A DNA stretch of 49,231 bases from WHTX01 sp038255145 (GTDB lineage: Bacteria; Actinomycetota; Acidimicrobiia; Acidimicrobiales; CAIXPF01), in NCBI GenBank assembly GCA_038255145.1, contig JBBSLP010000045.1, positions 1 through 49,231 on the forward strand, read 5' to 3'. Under the pieces are notes generated by a model. That model saw nothing but the letters and a program-made list of their open reading frames with translations. It was not told where the DNA came from and did no database searches. Below, one piece after another: positions 7,670 to 15,371 of this stretch (its first letter is position 1; the number at the start of each line of letters is the position of its first letter). A program made the translations under genes and the position numbers.

Positions 7670-7963
7670 ATGATCGCGGAGATCCAAGTCCTGCCCAGTC
7701 CTGCCGGCACCCCTGGGCGCCGGTGGGAGCACGTCGAAGCCGCACTCGCGCTCCTGCGCACGTCCGGTCTGAGCTATGAGGTCGGCCCCATGGGCACGGC
7801 CATCGAGGGCGACCCCGACGAGGTGTGGCCGCTCCTACGTCGCATGCACGAGGCCACGTTGGCCTCGGGTGCGGACGGCGTCATCAGCGTGGTCAAGATC
7901 AGCGAGGCCCGCCTCGCCGAGCGTCGGGTGACGATGCAACAGCTCGTCACCCCCTGGCGCTGA
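7670..7963 (+). CDS. Thiamine-binding protein, MTH1187/YkoF-type
   Basis: 97 aa. MIAEIQVLPSPAGTPGR at the start, LSYEVGPMGTAIEGDPDEVW in the middle and GADGVISVVKISEAR near the end match the small ferredoxin-like proteins (PF01910) that bind thiamine or hydroxymethylpyrimidine moieties. It has no signal peptide and is probably cytoplasmic. It is the first gene after the TPP aptamer, with its start only 3 nt from P1. It heads a four-gene thiamine-uptake cluster, though a 77-nt gap precedes the permease. Confidence 0.85.
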   Translation: MIAEIQVLPSPAGTPGRRWEHVEAALALLRTSGLSYEVGPMGTAIEGDPDEVWPLLRRMHEATLASGADGVISVVKISEARLAERRVTMQQLVTPWR

Positions 7964-8040
7964 CCGCCTGCGCCGCGGATCGCGAGACGCGCCGCCGACG
8001 AGTCGACACCACCGAACCGGACTGACCGAGCGAACCCATC

Positions 8041-8811
8041 GTGCGCCGAACCGCCCGCGCCTGGCTGCCTCCCGTCGTGCTCCTCGCCGCCCTCCTCGGC
8101 GTGTGGGAGCTGTGGGTGCGGCTCCGCCACGTGCCGCCCTACGTGCTCCCCGCCCCCAGCCGCCTGTGGCCCGCCTTCTGGACGGCCCGGCCCCTGCTGT
8201 GGGGCCACCTGCGCACCACCCTGGGAGAGACCGTGCTCGGCGTGGTCCTCGGCGCCGCCCTGGGGGCGGTGCTGGCCATCGCCATCGCCTCGGTCCCCCT
8301 GCTGCGCCGGGCCCTGTCCCCCCTGCTGGTGGCCAGCCAGACCATCCCCCTGATCGTGCTCGCCCCCCTGCTCGTGCTGTGGTTCGGCTTCGGGGTGACG
8401 CCCAAGGTCGTCATCGTCGTGCTCATCGTGTTCTTCCCCGTGGCCATCTCCACGGCCACGGGGCTCATGGCCGTGGACCAGGACCAGATCGACCTGGCCC
8501 GCAGCTTCGGGGCCAGCCGGGCCCAGGTCCTGCGCCTGGTCACCCTGCCCGGGGCCCTGCCCTCGTTCTTCTCGGGCCTGCGCATCTCGTCGGCCTACGC
8601 GGTGGCCGGAGCCGTCTACGGCGAGCTCATCGGCGGCTCGTCGGGCCTGGGCCTGTTCATCGAGCGCTCCCGGCGCAGCTACCGCGTCGACCAGGTGCTC
8701 GTGGCCGTGGTCCTCATCGCCCTGCTCTCGGCCGCCCTGTACGGCCTCGTCAACCTGGCCAGCCGTCTGGCCACCCCCTGGAACCGACCCCCGGAGAAGA
8801 CACCCCGATGA
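8041..8811 (+). CDS. thiX: ABC transporter permease of thiamine-precursor uptake system
   Basis: GTG start, 256 aa, about six transmembrane helices (first near residues 8-25). It carries the BPD-type cytoplasmic EAA-like loop DLARSFGASRAQVLRLVTLP that docks the ATPase. It resembles the SsuC/ThiX permease family. It overlaps the binding-protein start by ATGA (8808-8811), implying translational coupling. The thiamine assignment rests on the riboswitch, the adjacent PF01910 protein and the ThiY-like binding protein. Confidence 0.85.
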   Translation: MRRTARAWLPPVVLLAALLGVWELWVRLRHVPPYVLPAPSRLWPAFWTARPLLWGHLRTTLGETVLGVVLGAALGAVLAIAIASVPLLRRALSPLLVASQTIPLIVLAPLLVLWFGFGVTPKVVIVVLIVFFPVAISTATGLMAVDQDQIDLARSFGASRAQVLRLVTLPGALPSFFSGLRISSAYAVAGAVYGELIGGSSGLGLFIERSRRSYRVDQVLVAVVLIALLSAALYGLVNLASRLATPWNRPPEKTPR

Positions 8812-9908
8812 CGACCCGACGCCTCCCCTCCCCATCGCCCTCCCCATCGCCCTCCCCATCGCCCTCCCCCGGTGCCGTCCGACGCCGCGGCCTGCGGGCC
8901 GGCGCGGCCGTGCTCGCCCTGGCCGCCCTCGTCGCCGGGGCCTGCGGCGGTGACGACAGCTCGGCATCGTCGACCCCCGAGGGCTCGACCCCGCTTCGGT
9001 CGGTGACCGTGGTCCTCGACTGGACGCCCAACACGAACCACTCGGGTGTCTACCTGGCCCAGGCCAACGGCTGGTACGCCGAAGCGGGCCTGGACGTGGA
9101 CGTCATCGAGCCCGGCCAGGACGGCTCCCTGGCCCAGATCGCCGCCGGCAACGGTGACTTCGGCTTCTCGGTGGCCGAGTCCCTCATCCCGGCCCGGGCC
9201 CAGGGCGTGCCCGTGGTGTCCCTGGCCGCGGTCATCGCCCACAACACCTCGTCCCTGGTGGCCCCGGCCGACCGGGGCATCACCCGGCCCGCCGACCTGG
9301 CCGGCAAGACGTACGGTGGCTTCGGCGGGGAGCTGGAGCAGGCCCTGGTCAGCCAGCTGGTGAGCTGCGACGGGGGTGATCCCTCCACGGTGGAGTTCGT
9401 CGAGGTCGGCAACGTCGACTACCGGGTGGGCTTCGACCGGGGTGACTACGACTTCGTGTGGGTCTTCGACGGCTGGGACGTCATCCGCATGCGGGACATC
9501 GGCGGCCTGGCGCTGGACACCGTGCCCTTCATCGACCACACCGACTGCATCCCCGACTGGTACACCCCGGTCATCACCGCGTCGGAGGCGACCATCGCCC
9601 AGGACCCCGAGCTGGTGCGCTCGTTCATGGCCGCCACGGCCCGGGGCTACGCCGAGGCCATGACCGACCCCGCCGCCGCCGCCGATGCCCTGCTGGCCGC
9701 GGCCCCCGAGTCCGACGCCGACCTGGTGCGCCGGTCAGCGGACTACCTGGCCACCCGCTACGCGGCGTCGCCCGAGGCCTGGGGCCACCAGGACGCCGCC
9801 GTGTGGGACCGCTTCACCCGCTTCGTCGAGAGCTCGGGCCTGGTCACCGGCCCGGTGGACAGCAACGCCGCCTTCACCGACGACTTCCTGCCCACCGCAG
9901 CGAAGTGA
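8808..9908 (+). CDS. thiY: ThiY-like (NMT1) substrate-binding lipoprotein
   Basis: 366 aa. After a Ser-Pro repeat n-region come RRRGLRAGAAVLALAALVAG and a lipobox cysteine (GACGGD). The mature protein opens with VVLDWTPNTNHSGVYLAQ, diagnostic of the ThiY/THI5 family that binds formylaminopyrimidine or HMP-type thiamine precursors. The second lobe has WVFDGWDVIRM and the ligand-region DCIPDWYTPVIT. The signal n-region is unusually long because of an in-frame 12-nt repeat. The stop overlaps the ATPase start. Confidence 0.9.
   Translation: MTTRRLPSPSPSPSPSPSPSPGAVRRRGLRAGAAVLALAALVAGACGGDDSSASSTPEGSTPLRSVTVVLDWTPNTNHSGVYLAQANGWYAEAGLDVDVIEPGQDGSLAQIAAGNGDFGFSVAESLIPARAQGVPVVSLAAVIAHNTSSLVAPADRGITRPADLAGKTYGGFGGELEQALVSQLVSCDGGDPSTVEFVEVGNVDYRVGFDRGDYDFVWVFDGWDVIRMRDIGGLALDTVPFIDHTDCIPDWYTPVITASEATIAQDPELVRSFMAATARGYAEAMTDPAAAADALLAAAPESDADLVRRSADYLATRYAASPEAWGHQDAAVWDRFTRFVESSGLVTGPVDSNAAFTDDFLPTAAK
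8829..8864 (+). repeat. Three perfect 12-nt repeats in the thiY signal-peptide coding region
   Basis: The unit TCCCCATCGCCC occurs at 8829-8840, 8841-8852 and 8853-8864, followed by a partial unit. Each encodes Ser-Pro-Ser-Pro. Copy-number changes would keep the frame and only lengthen or shorten the n-region. Confidence 0.9.
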
Positions 9909-10702
9909 TGGCGGTGGCGGTCGGTGACGACCCCGGCGATGCGGGGCCGGCCGGCGACCTGGCCGTGGTCGGCCTGCGCCACCGCTTCGCCGGGCCCCCG
10001 GTCACCGATGTGCTCGACGGCCTCGACCTCGACGTGCCCGCCGGTCGATTCGTCAGCCTGGTCGGGCCCAGTGGCTGCGGGAAGTCGACGGTGCTGCGGG
10101 TCCTGGCCGGGCTGCTGGTGCCCGACGGGGGTTCGGCCACGGTCGGTGGCCGGTCGACGATCCGCCATCCGGGCCTGGTGGGCTTCATGCCCCAGCGCGA
10201 CAGCCTGCTGCCGTGGCGCCGGGCCCTGGGCAACGCCACCCTGGGGGCCGAGATCCGGGGCCGCGACAAGGCCGCGGCCACGGCCGAGGCCCGCGAGCTG
10301 TTCGACCGCTTCGGCCTGGCCGGCTTCGAGCGGGCGTGGCCCGGTCAGCTCTCGGGGGGCATGCGCCAGCGCCTGGCCCTGCTGCGCACGGTGCTGGCGG
10401 GGCTCGACGTCGTCGTGCTCGACGAACCCTTCGGGGCGTTGGACGCCCTGACCCGGCGCGAGCTGCAGGCGTGGCTGGCCCAGGTCCTGGGCCAGCTGTC
10501 GCGCACCTGCCTGCTCGTCACCCACGACGTCGACGAGGCCCTGTGGCTGTCCGACGAGGTCGTCGTCCTGTCACCGCGGCCGGCCCGGGTTGTGGCCACC
10601 GTGGCCGCCCCCTTCCCCCGACCCCGGGCCCCGGGCCTGGTCACCGAGCCCGAGTTCGTGGCCGCCAAGGCCGCCGTGCTCGACGCCCTGGCCGCGGCAT
10701 AG
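9908..10702 (+). CDS. thiZ: ABC transporter ATP-binding protein of thiamine-precursor uptake system
   Basis: 264 aa. Walker A GPSGCGKST, Q-loop PQRDSLLPWRR, ABC signature LSGGMRQR, Walker B VVVLDEPFGALD and switch histidine VTHDVDEA are all intact. It is closest to the nitrate/taurine/ThiZ ATPase type. ATG 9908 shares its A with the TGA of the binding-protein gene (TGATG), so it is the last gene of the coupled permease/binding-protein/ATPase set. It converges with the SDR gene, and a small hairpin (GCCGCT 10702-10707 / AGCGGC 10715-10720) spans the junction. Confidence 0.9.
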   Translation: MAVAVGDDPGDAGPAGDLAVVGLRHRFAGPPVTDVLDGLDLDVPAGRFVSLVGPSGCGKSTVLRVLAGLLVPDGGSATVGGRSTIRHPGLVGFMPQRDSLLPWRRALGNATLGAEIRGRDKAAATAEARELFDRFGLAGFERAWPGQLSGGMRQRLALLRTVLAGLDVVVLDEPFGALDALTRRELQAWLAQVLGQLSRTCLLVTHDVDEALWLSDEVVVLSPRPARVVATVAAPFPRPRAPGLVTEPEFVAAKAAVLDALAAA

Positions 10703-10712
10703 CCGCTCGCGG

Positions 10713-11573
10713 TCAGCGGCCGAGGCGGCCGACGCTCCAGCGGGGCGGGTTCTCGCCGGCCTCCATGGCCCGGTCCCGCTCGATGACGCTGGGCATCCAG
10801 TCGCCGTCGGTGTAGATCCAGAACTGGCCGGCGAGGATGGCGTCGTGCACGAGGTCGCCCACCGCGGCCGGCGCCGTGCCCCCCTCGAGCAGCTTGGCCA
10901 TGCCCTCGTAGCGGGCCTTGACGTCAGCGGGGGAAGCCTCACCCCGAGTGGTCGGCGCCCCCCGGTCGGGCCGGTTGCGGTTGCTGGACATGATGTTGGT
11001 GGCCACGAAGCCCGGGCACAGGCACGACACCCCCACGGTGGAGCGACGGGCCTTGAGCAGGGCATACAGGCCTTCGGTGATGCCGACGACGGCGTACTTG
11101 GAGGCCGTGTAGGCCGAGTGGCCGCCGAGCAGGCCGGCCATGGAGGCGGTGTTGACGATGTGGCCGTCGCCGTGGCCCACCAGGTGGTCGAGGAAGGCGG
11201 CGTGGCCGTTGACCACGCCCCACAGGTTGACGCCCAGCACCCAGCGCCACTCGGCCTCGTCCACCCACTGGCCCGACCCGGCCACGTTCCCGCCCACCCC
11301 CGCGTTGTTGCACAGCACGTTGACCTGGCCGTAGGCGGCCAACGCCGCGTCGCGCAGGGCCTCGACCGAGGCCAGCTCGGACACGTCGGTGACCACGGCC
11401 AGCACCTCACCGCCGCCGTCACGCAGCTGCGTGGTCGTGGCCTCCAGCGCCGTCTTCTCGACGTCGGCCAGCACCACCTTCATGCCCGCCCGCACGAAGC
11501 GCTCGGCAAACGCCCGACCCATGCCCGACGCCGCGCCGGTGACGACGGCGACCTTCCCCTCGAGGCTGTCCAT
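10713..11573 (-). CDS. Short-chain dehydrogenase/reductase (SDR)
   Basis: 286 aa, classical SDR. Cofactor loop VVTGAASGMG at residues 10-19, acidic ADVEK at the end of beta-2 suggesting NAD(H) preference, NNAG near 90, and a catalytic Ser (NTASMAGL) followed by YTASK. The C-terminal extension (EGMAKLLEGGTAPAAVGDLV onward) is typical of actinobacterial SDRs annotated as acting on hydrophobic alcohols. The substrate is not deducible, and it has no functional link to its neighbours. Confidence 0.85.
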   Translation of the reverse strand: MDSLEGKVAVVTGAASGMGRAFAERFVRAGMKVVLADVEKTALEATTTQLRDGGGEVLAVVTDVSELASVEALRDAALAAYGQVNVLCNNAGVGGNVAGSGQWVDEAEWRWVLGVNLWGVVNGHAAFLDHLVGHGDGHIVNTASMAGLLGGHSAYTASKYAVVGITEGLYALLKARRSTVGVSCLCPGFVATNIMSSNRNRPDRGAPTTRGEASPADVKARYEGMAKLLEGGTAPAAVGDLVHDAILAGQFWIYTDGDWMPSVIERDRAMEAGENPPRWSVGRLGR

Positions 11574-11742
11574 GGCGGTCGATCATGCCAGGCAGGGCGC
11601 CACCGTGCCGACGGCACCCTGATCGGCGCTGGGTGAGACCACCCAGTGCTCGGGACCAGATGGCACTTCAGGCCGAGGCGGCGCACGCCGATCACTGTGT
11701 TGACGCAACCACAACGGGAGCGAACAGGAGACAGGCGGAACA

Positions 11743-12225
11743 ATGATCGAGATCGTCAAGAACCGTTTCGAGGCGGCTCGCCAGCGGGAAGAGGGCTTCA
11801 CCCTCATCGAGCTGATGGTCGTGGTGCTGATCATCGCCGTCCTCCTCGCCATCGCCATCCCCACCTTCCTCGGCGCCCAGAGCAAGGCCAAGGACCGCAA
11901 CGCCCAGTCCTCCGCCCGCAACGCCCTCACCGCAGCCGGCACCGTCTACGCCGACACCGGCGCCTTCGCAGCCTCCGAAGCGATGAGGACTGAGCTCGCC
12001 ACTGTCGAGCCTTCCCTCACCTATGCGGCCACGTCGACGACACCCAAGAGCGTGTCCGTCGACGTCACCGCCAGCGTCCTCTACCTGGGCGTCCGGTCCG
12101 ACACCGGGAAGTGCTTCTACGTCAAGGAGACCAAGACGGCTCCGACGCAGTTCGCCAGCGCCGCTGACAGCACAGGCGTCTGCACCGCCGACGCAACGGT
12201 GACAGGCTGGGCCGACAAGTGGTGA
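11743..12225 (+). CDS. pilA: Type IV major pilin (prepilin)
   Basis: 160 aa. An 18-residue leader ends in Gly, followed by FTLIELMVVVLIIAVLLAIA, the class IIIa prepilin sequence with Glu5 of the mature protein, cut by a prepilin peptidase (none in this window). The hydrophobic alpha-1 helix is followed by a variable globular domain with two cysteines (C124, C147) likely forming the C-terminal D-loop. AGGAGA and AGGCGG precede ATG 11743. It stands alone, 2.5 kb from the assembly operon and in the opposite direction to it. This fits high expression from its own promoter, with a strong hairpin after the stop. Confidence 0.95.
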   Translation: MIEIVKNRFEAARQREEGFTLIELMVVVLIIAVLLAIAIPTFLGAQSKAKDRNAQSSARNALTAAGTVYADTGAFAASEAMRTELATVEPSLTYAATSTTPKSVSVDVTASVLYLGVRSDTGKCFYVKETKTAPTQFASAADSTGVCTADATVTGWADKW

Positions 12226-12266
12226 GTTGACCGGCTACTGAGCTGAGGCTCTGCTAGAGGTCGAGC

Positions 12267-12316
12267 GGCCCTGGGCCGGTCGGATGTGAGCGATCACATT
12301 CGACCGGCCCGGGGCC
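12267..12316 (+). terminator. 23-bp hairpin with GCGA tetraloop downstream of pilA
   Basis: Left arm 12267-12289 pairs with right arm 12294-12316. The only two non-Watson-Crick positions are compatible with G-U wobbles in RNA. The loop GCGA is a GNRA tetraloop. No U-tract follows. It probably ends or stabilises the pilA transcript. Confidence 0.7.
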
Positions 12317-12411
12317 CGTTGTCGTACAGCGTGGGAGTACAGATCAAGACCTCTGGGTGTCCCGCCAAGATGGGGCCACAGATGTGACTCGCATGTGCCG
12401 ATAGATCCACC

Positions 12412-12867
12412 ATGGCGTTCGAGTTCTCCCACCTCCTGGAGCCACTGGCGGCCGCCCCGCCAGTGCTGGCCCGAGCCGACACCGACGTGCTGGTCGACCT
12501 CCGAGCCCCGTTCGAAGGACCAGCCGGCCCGACTGCCACCCATGCTGCGCCAGAGGCCGACGTGACCGCGATGGCCGAGGAGGCATCCGACGATTGGTTG
12601 GCGGCGCTGTTCGCCGATCCCGTGCCGCCAACGGCTGACGCCTCGTCCGTCTCCCTCCTGGCGACCATCGGCCTCGAGCTCGACGGGACCGAGAGCCCGA
12701 CGGTAGCGTCTTGGCCCCCTTCCGACGGACTGGGCACGGTCATCGAGGTGGCACCGGACCCAACCGCGGTCGAGCCCGAACCTGTGACCGACGCACCGCC
12801 ACGCTCACGCTTCGCCACACCGAGCCTGGACGACGACCTGCTCCCGATCCGGGCCAAGCGCCGCTGA
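12412..12867 (+). CDS. Small acidic protein of unknown function with basic C-terminal tail
   Basis: 151 aa, Ala/Pro/Asp-rich and largely low complexity, with a strongly acidic body and a C-terminus SLDDDLLPIRAKRR. The N-terminus (MAFEFSHLLEPLAAAPPVLA) is amphipathic. GC3 is high throughout, supporting real coding, but no clear ribosome-binding site precedes the ATG. There is no signal peptide or transmembrane helix. It lies just after pilA on the same strand, beyond the hairpin, so a link to pili is possible but unproven. Confidence 0.5.
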   Translation: MAFEFSHLLEPLAAAPPVLARADTDVLVDLRAPFEGPAGPTATHAAPEADVTAMAEEASDDWLAALFADPVPPTADASSVSLLATIGLELDGTESPTVASWPPSDGLGTVIEVAPDPTAVEPEPVTDAPPRSRFATPSLDDDLLPIRAKRR

Positions 12868-12960
12868 CCCTGGCTCGGACGTCGCACGGAGCGTGGGCTC
12901 ACCGGTTCTGTACGCCCCGGCTGATCGCGTTGGAGGCACCGGGCCCCCGGTGCGGTCCTT

Positions 12961-14264
12961 CTAGCCGTCGGGCGCGGCTTTCCCGGGACGATCCCGGTCT
13001 TCCGGATCCTCGACGGAGGGTGGCTCGTCGTCGTGTCCGGGCGCCGGTGGCGCGGCGGTGCCCGGCGGATCGGCGCCGGGGCGCGAAGGGATCCCGTCGT
13101 CCTGCCACAGCGTGACGACATGAGGTGAGCCGTCAGGCCGGCGGACGCATGGACGTTCATGGTCCATGGTGACGGTCCATCGCTGCTTGTGGATGAACGT
13201 GTGGTGCAGTCGACACAGCAACGCACCGTTGTCCACCGAGGTCTCACCGCCGTGTTCCCAATGATGGCAGTGGTGGATGTCCGTCCACGCCGGCGGACGG
13301 TCACACCCGGGGAACACGCATCCACCGTCCCGTAGGGTCACGGCGCGACGGATGCCGGTGGACCATCGTTGTGTGGTGCGCCCGATGTCGAGCGGTTCAC
13401 TGTTGGCGTCGAGCACCGCCCGGTACATCGACGCATCGCACGTACCCACTACTGGCCGCTCCCGTTCCGCCACGTCGAGCGGGATCACCAAGGCCACCCG
13501 GTACCGATCAGGCACGGACGTGGCGGAGGGTTCCCGGCGCAAGGCATTGGCGCACAGGTCCACCAGGGCCATGGCCCGCAACACCGACGCCGGCCTCGCG
13601 GCCACCGAAGGATCGTTGTCACGAGCGGCGCGCAGCAGGGGATCGACGATGGACTGCAGCGCCGCGGCCACCGTGGCGCCGTCCTCGCCGACCAGGGTCG
13701 CGTCGAGGTGGTGCACCCCGTCGGACGTCTCGGACAAGAACAGCTCCGACACCGGCTCCTCGACCGGTTCAGGCTGGTCGGAGACGTCCTCGGCGTTGCT
13801 CATCCACCGGTTGGTCGCAACCCGGTGGTCACGGGAATCCAGCTCGACCGCGTAGGGGACGAGCACGTGCTCGTCTCGCGCCGCCAGCAGGGGGTGCTTG
13901 GCCATGCACATCGACAGGGAGCGCAGGTTGTCCGCCGGGACCACCCCCCGGCTGGCCGGCTCGACCAACGACGGCAAGGACCGCAGCGCCACCCCGTCAC
14001 GCGATCGGCCCTTGTGCACGTGCCGCGGGGCGTGGGTACGGTCCGCCAGCCATCGCGACGCCGACTGCGCCCCACGCCGGCCCACAGGTTGCTGCGGTCG
14101 AACGCCTCCTGGCACAACGCCGCGTACGCGACGACCACGTTCACCAGACGCTCAGAACGCAAGGCCTCAGCACCAGAACACGGCACATCGACACCCGCGG
14201 TGACGATGGCGCCCAGCGCATTGATCACCGCCTCGATGTCGAGATCCTGGGCCCCTCCTGCCAT
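12961..14264 (-). pseudogene. DUF222 / HNH endonuclease-like gene with a single frameshift
   Basis: The start (MAGGAQDLDIEAVINALGAI, ATG 14264) and the rest lie in different frames. The N-terminal frame runs to about ...FDRSNLWAGVG and the other continues ...AQSASRWLADRTH. One extra G in the GGGG run (14070-14073 on the plus strand) joins them into a ~434-aa DUF222 protein. The C-terminal half has the HNH zinc-finger nuclease signature: GCVFPGCDRPPAWTDIHH, then HWEHGGETSVDNGALLCRLHH. The last 60 residues are Pro/Asp-rich. DUF222-HNH genes are multicopy and mobile-like in actinobacteria; their role is unclear. Could be a true pseudogene or a sequence error. Confidence 0.8.
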
Positions 14265-14306
14265 GCACCAATGCTAGCGCTGCTAGACATGTCACCAGAA
14301 CGGACG

Positions 14307-14332
14307 TTCGAGAAAACTCGAAGTTTCTCGAA
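14307..14332. promoter_or_regulatory. Inverted repeat TTCGAGAAA-n8-TTTCTCGAA upstream of the HNH gene
   Basis: A perfect 9-bp inverted repeat (14307-14315, 14324-14332) in a locally AT-richer region, 43 nt upstream of the HNH-gene start. It sits between that gene and the end of the pilus operon, so it may be an operator for the HNH gene or part of an operon-end structure. Confidence 0.4.
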
Positions 14333-14390
14333 GTCGGATGAGCCCGGTCCACGTCCCGCGCCGACGCCTAGCCTCACAAACATCAGGTGG

Positions 14391-15371
14391 TCAGCTCGAC
14401 CAGGCCACCGACTCGACAACGGGGAGGTCGGTGACCGGTAGACCGGACCGCAGCTCGGCGGCCAACCCCGACAAAGCCCGGTGCAGCGAGGCTGCTGTGG
14501 CCACGAGGTGCTCGGTCGGGTGGGCCACGGTGAGGGCGGTGACGTCGGCGCAGACACCCGCCGCGCCGAGGGCGGCCACGGCCAGCACGTCGCGGGTCAG
14601 GTCCGGGTCATCCGGTGTCGCGCCCAACGCCGGTAGCACCTGCTCCACCCAGGTTCGGCTGCCGTAGCGCACGCCGAAGTCGCCCCGCAGGCCCACCAGG
14701 AGCTCGCCCACCGCGTCCACGAGGGCGTCGAGGGACGCCGGCACCGGGCCGTCGTCCTCGAGAGACGCGGCCCCCGCGGCGACGGTCACGGCCGCAACCT
14801 CGTCGAACGCCGGCTCGGCCGGCTCGGCCGGCCCGATCGGCTCGATCGGCTCGACCGGCTGGGCAGGATCAGCGGCGACGGGTGCGCGGTCAGGCCCGGC
14901 CACACCACCACCGGCCGACCGACCCCGGTGCTTCAGCCGGAGGTAGAGCCCACCGACGGCTGCACACTCGACGGCGACGCCGGCACCGAGGTACGCCACC
15001 GGCATGTCCGCGGCACCCCCAGAAAGGGCGGACATCGTGGGCATGGCCAGTGCCGCCAAGACCACGGACCGCAAGGCGTCCCCCGGAAGCGCGGCCAGCA
15101 CGGCCAACCCCCCGACCGACGCCGTGATGACACCGATGGCGGCGGTGTCGCCCCGTGTCAGGGTGCGCTTGGCCCCCCGGCGCGCCCGTCGGACGGTGGC
15201 CACGGGCTCGTCCACGTGGAGGGCGCTCACGTCGGCCCGCGCCGCGACGATCGGCGGCAGGCCCGCACCTCGGGCCCGATCTTGTCGACGACGACCCGGG
15301 CGGGCGGCCCGATGGCCGCGCCCATCGCCAACCACTGCGGAAGCCTCTCGTCCGAACACGGGCACTCTCAT
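14391..15371 (-). CDS. Unknown membrane protein, last gene of the pilus operon
   Basis: 326 aa. Its ATG (15369-15371) overlaps the pilC stop by ATGA, so it is translationally coupled to pilus assembly. A basic N-terminal cytoplasmic region of about 70 residues is followed by about three hydrophobic segments (GVITASVGGLAVLAALPGDA, then SVVLAALAMPTM, then YLGAGVAVECAAVGGLYL). Next are a Glu/Pro linker (PVEPIEPIGPAEPAEP) and a ~170-aa helical C-terminal domain. No family recognised. The first ~45 residues are poor and a later start is possible. Confidence 0.65.
   Translation of the reverse strand: MRVPVFGREASAVVGDGRGHRAARPGRRRQDRARGAGLPPIVAARADVSALHVDEPVATVRRARRGAKRTLTRGDTAAIGVITASVGGLAVLAALPGDALRSVVLAALAMPTMSALSGGAADMPVAYLGAGVAVECAAVGGLYLRLKHRGRSAGGGVAGPDRAPVAADPAQPVEPIEPIGPAEPAEPAFDEVAAVTVAAGAASLEDDGPVPASLDALVDAVGELLVGLRGDFGVRYGSRTWVEQVLPALGATPDDPDLTRDVLAVAALGAAGVCADVTALTVAHPTEHLVATAASLHRALSGLAAELRSGLPVTDLPVVESVAWSS

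Noticed and set aside
7514..7732. N-terminal extension of mtnA
   Set aside because: It is the reverse strand of the TPP riboswitch and does not match MtnA.
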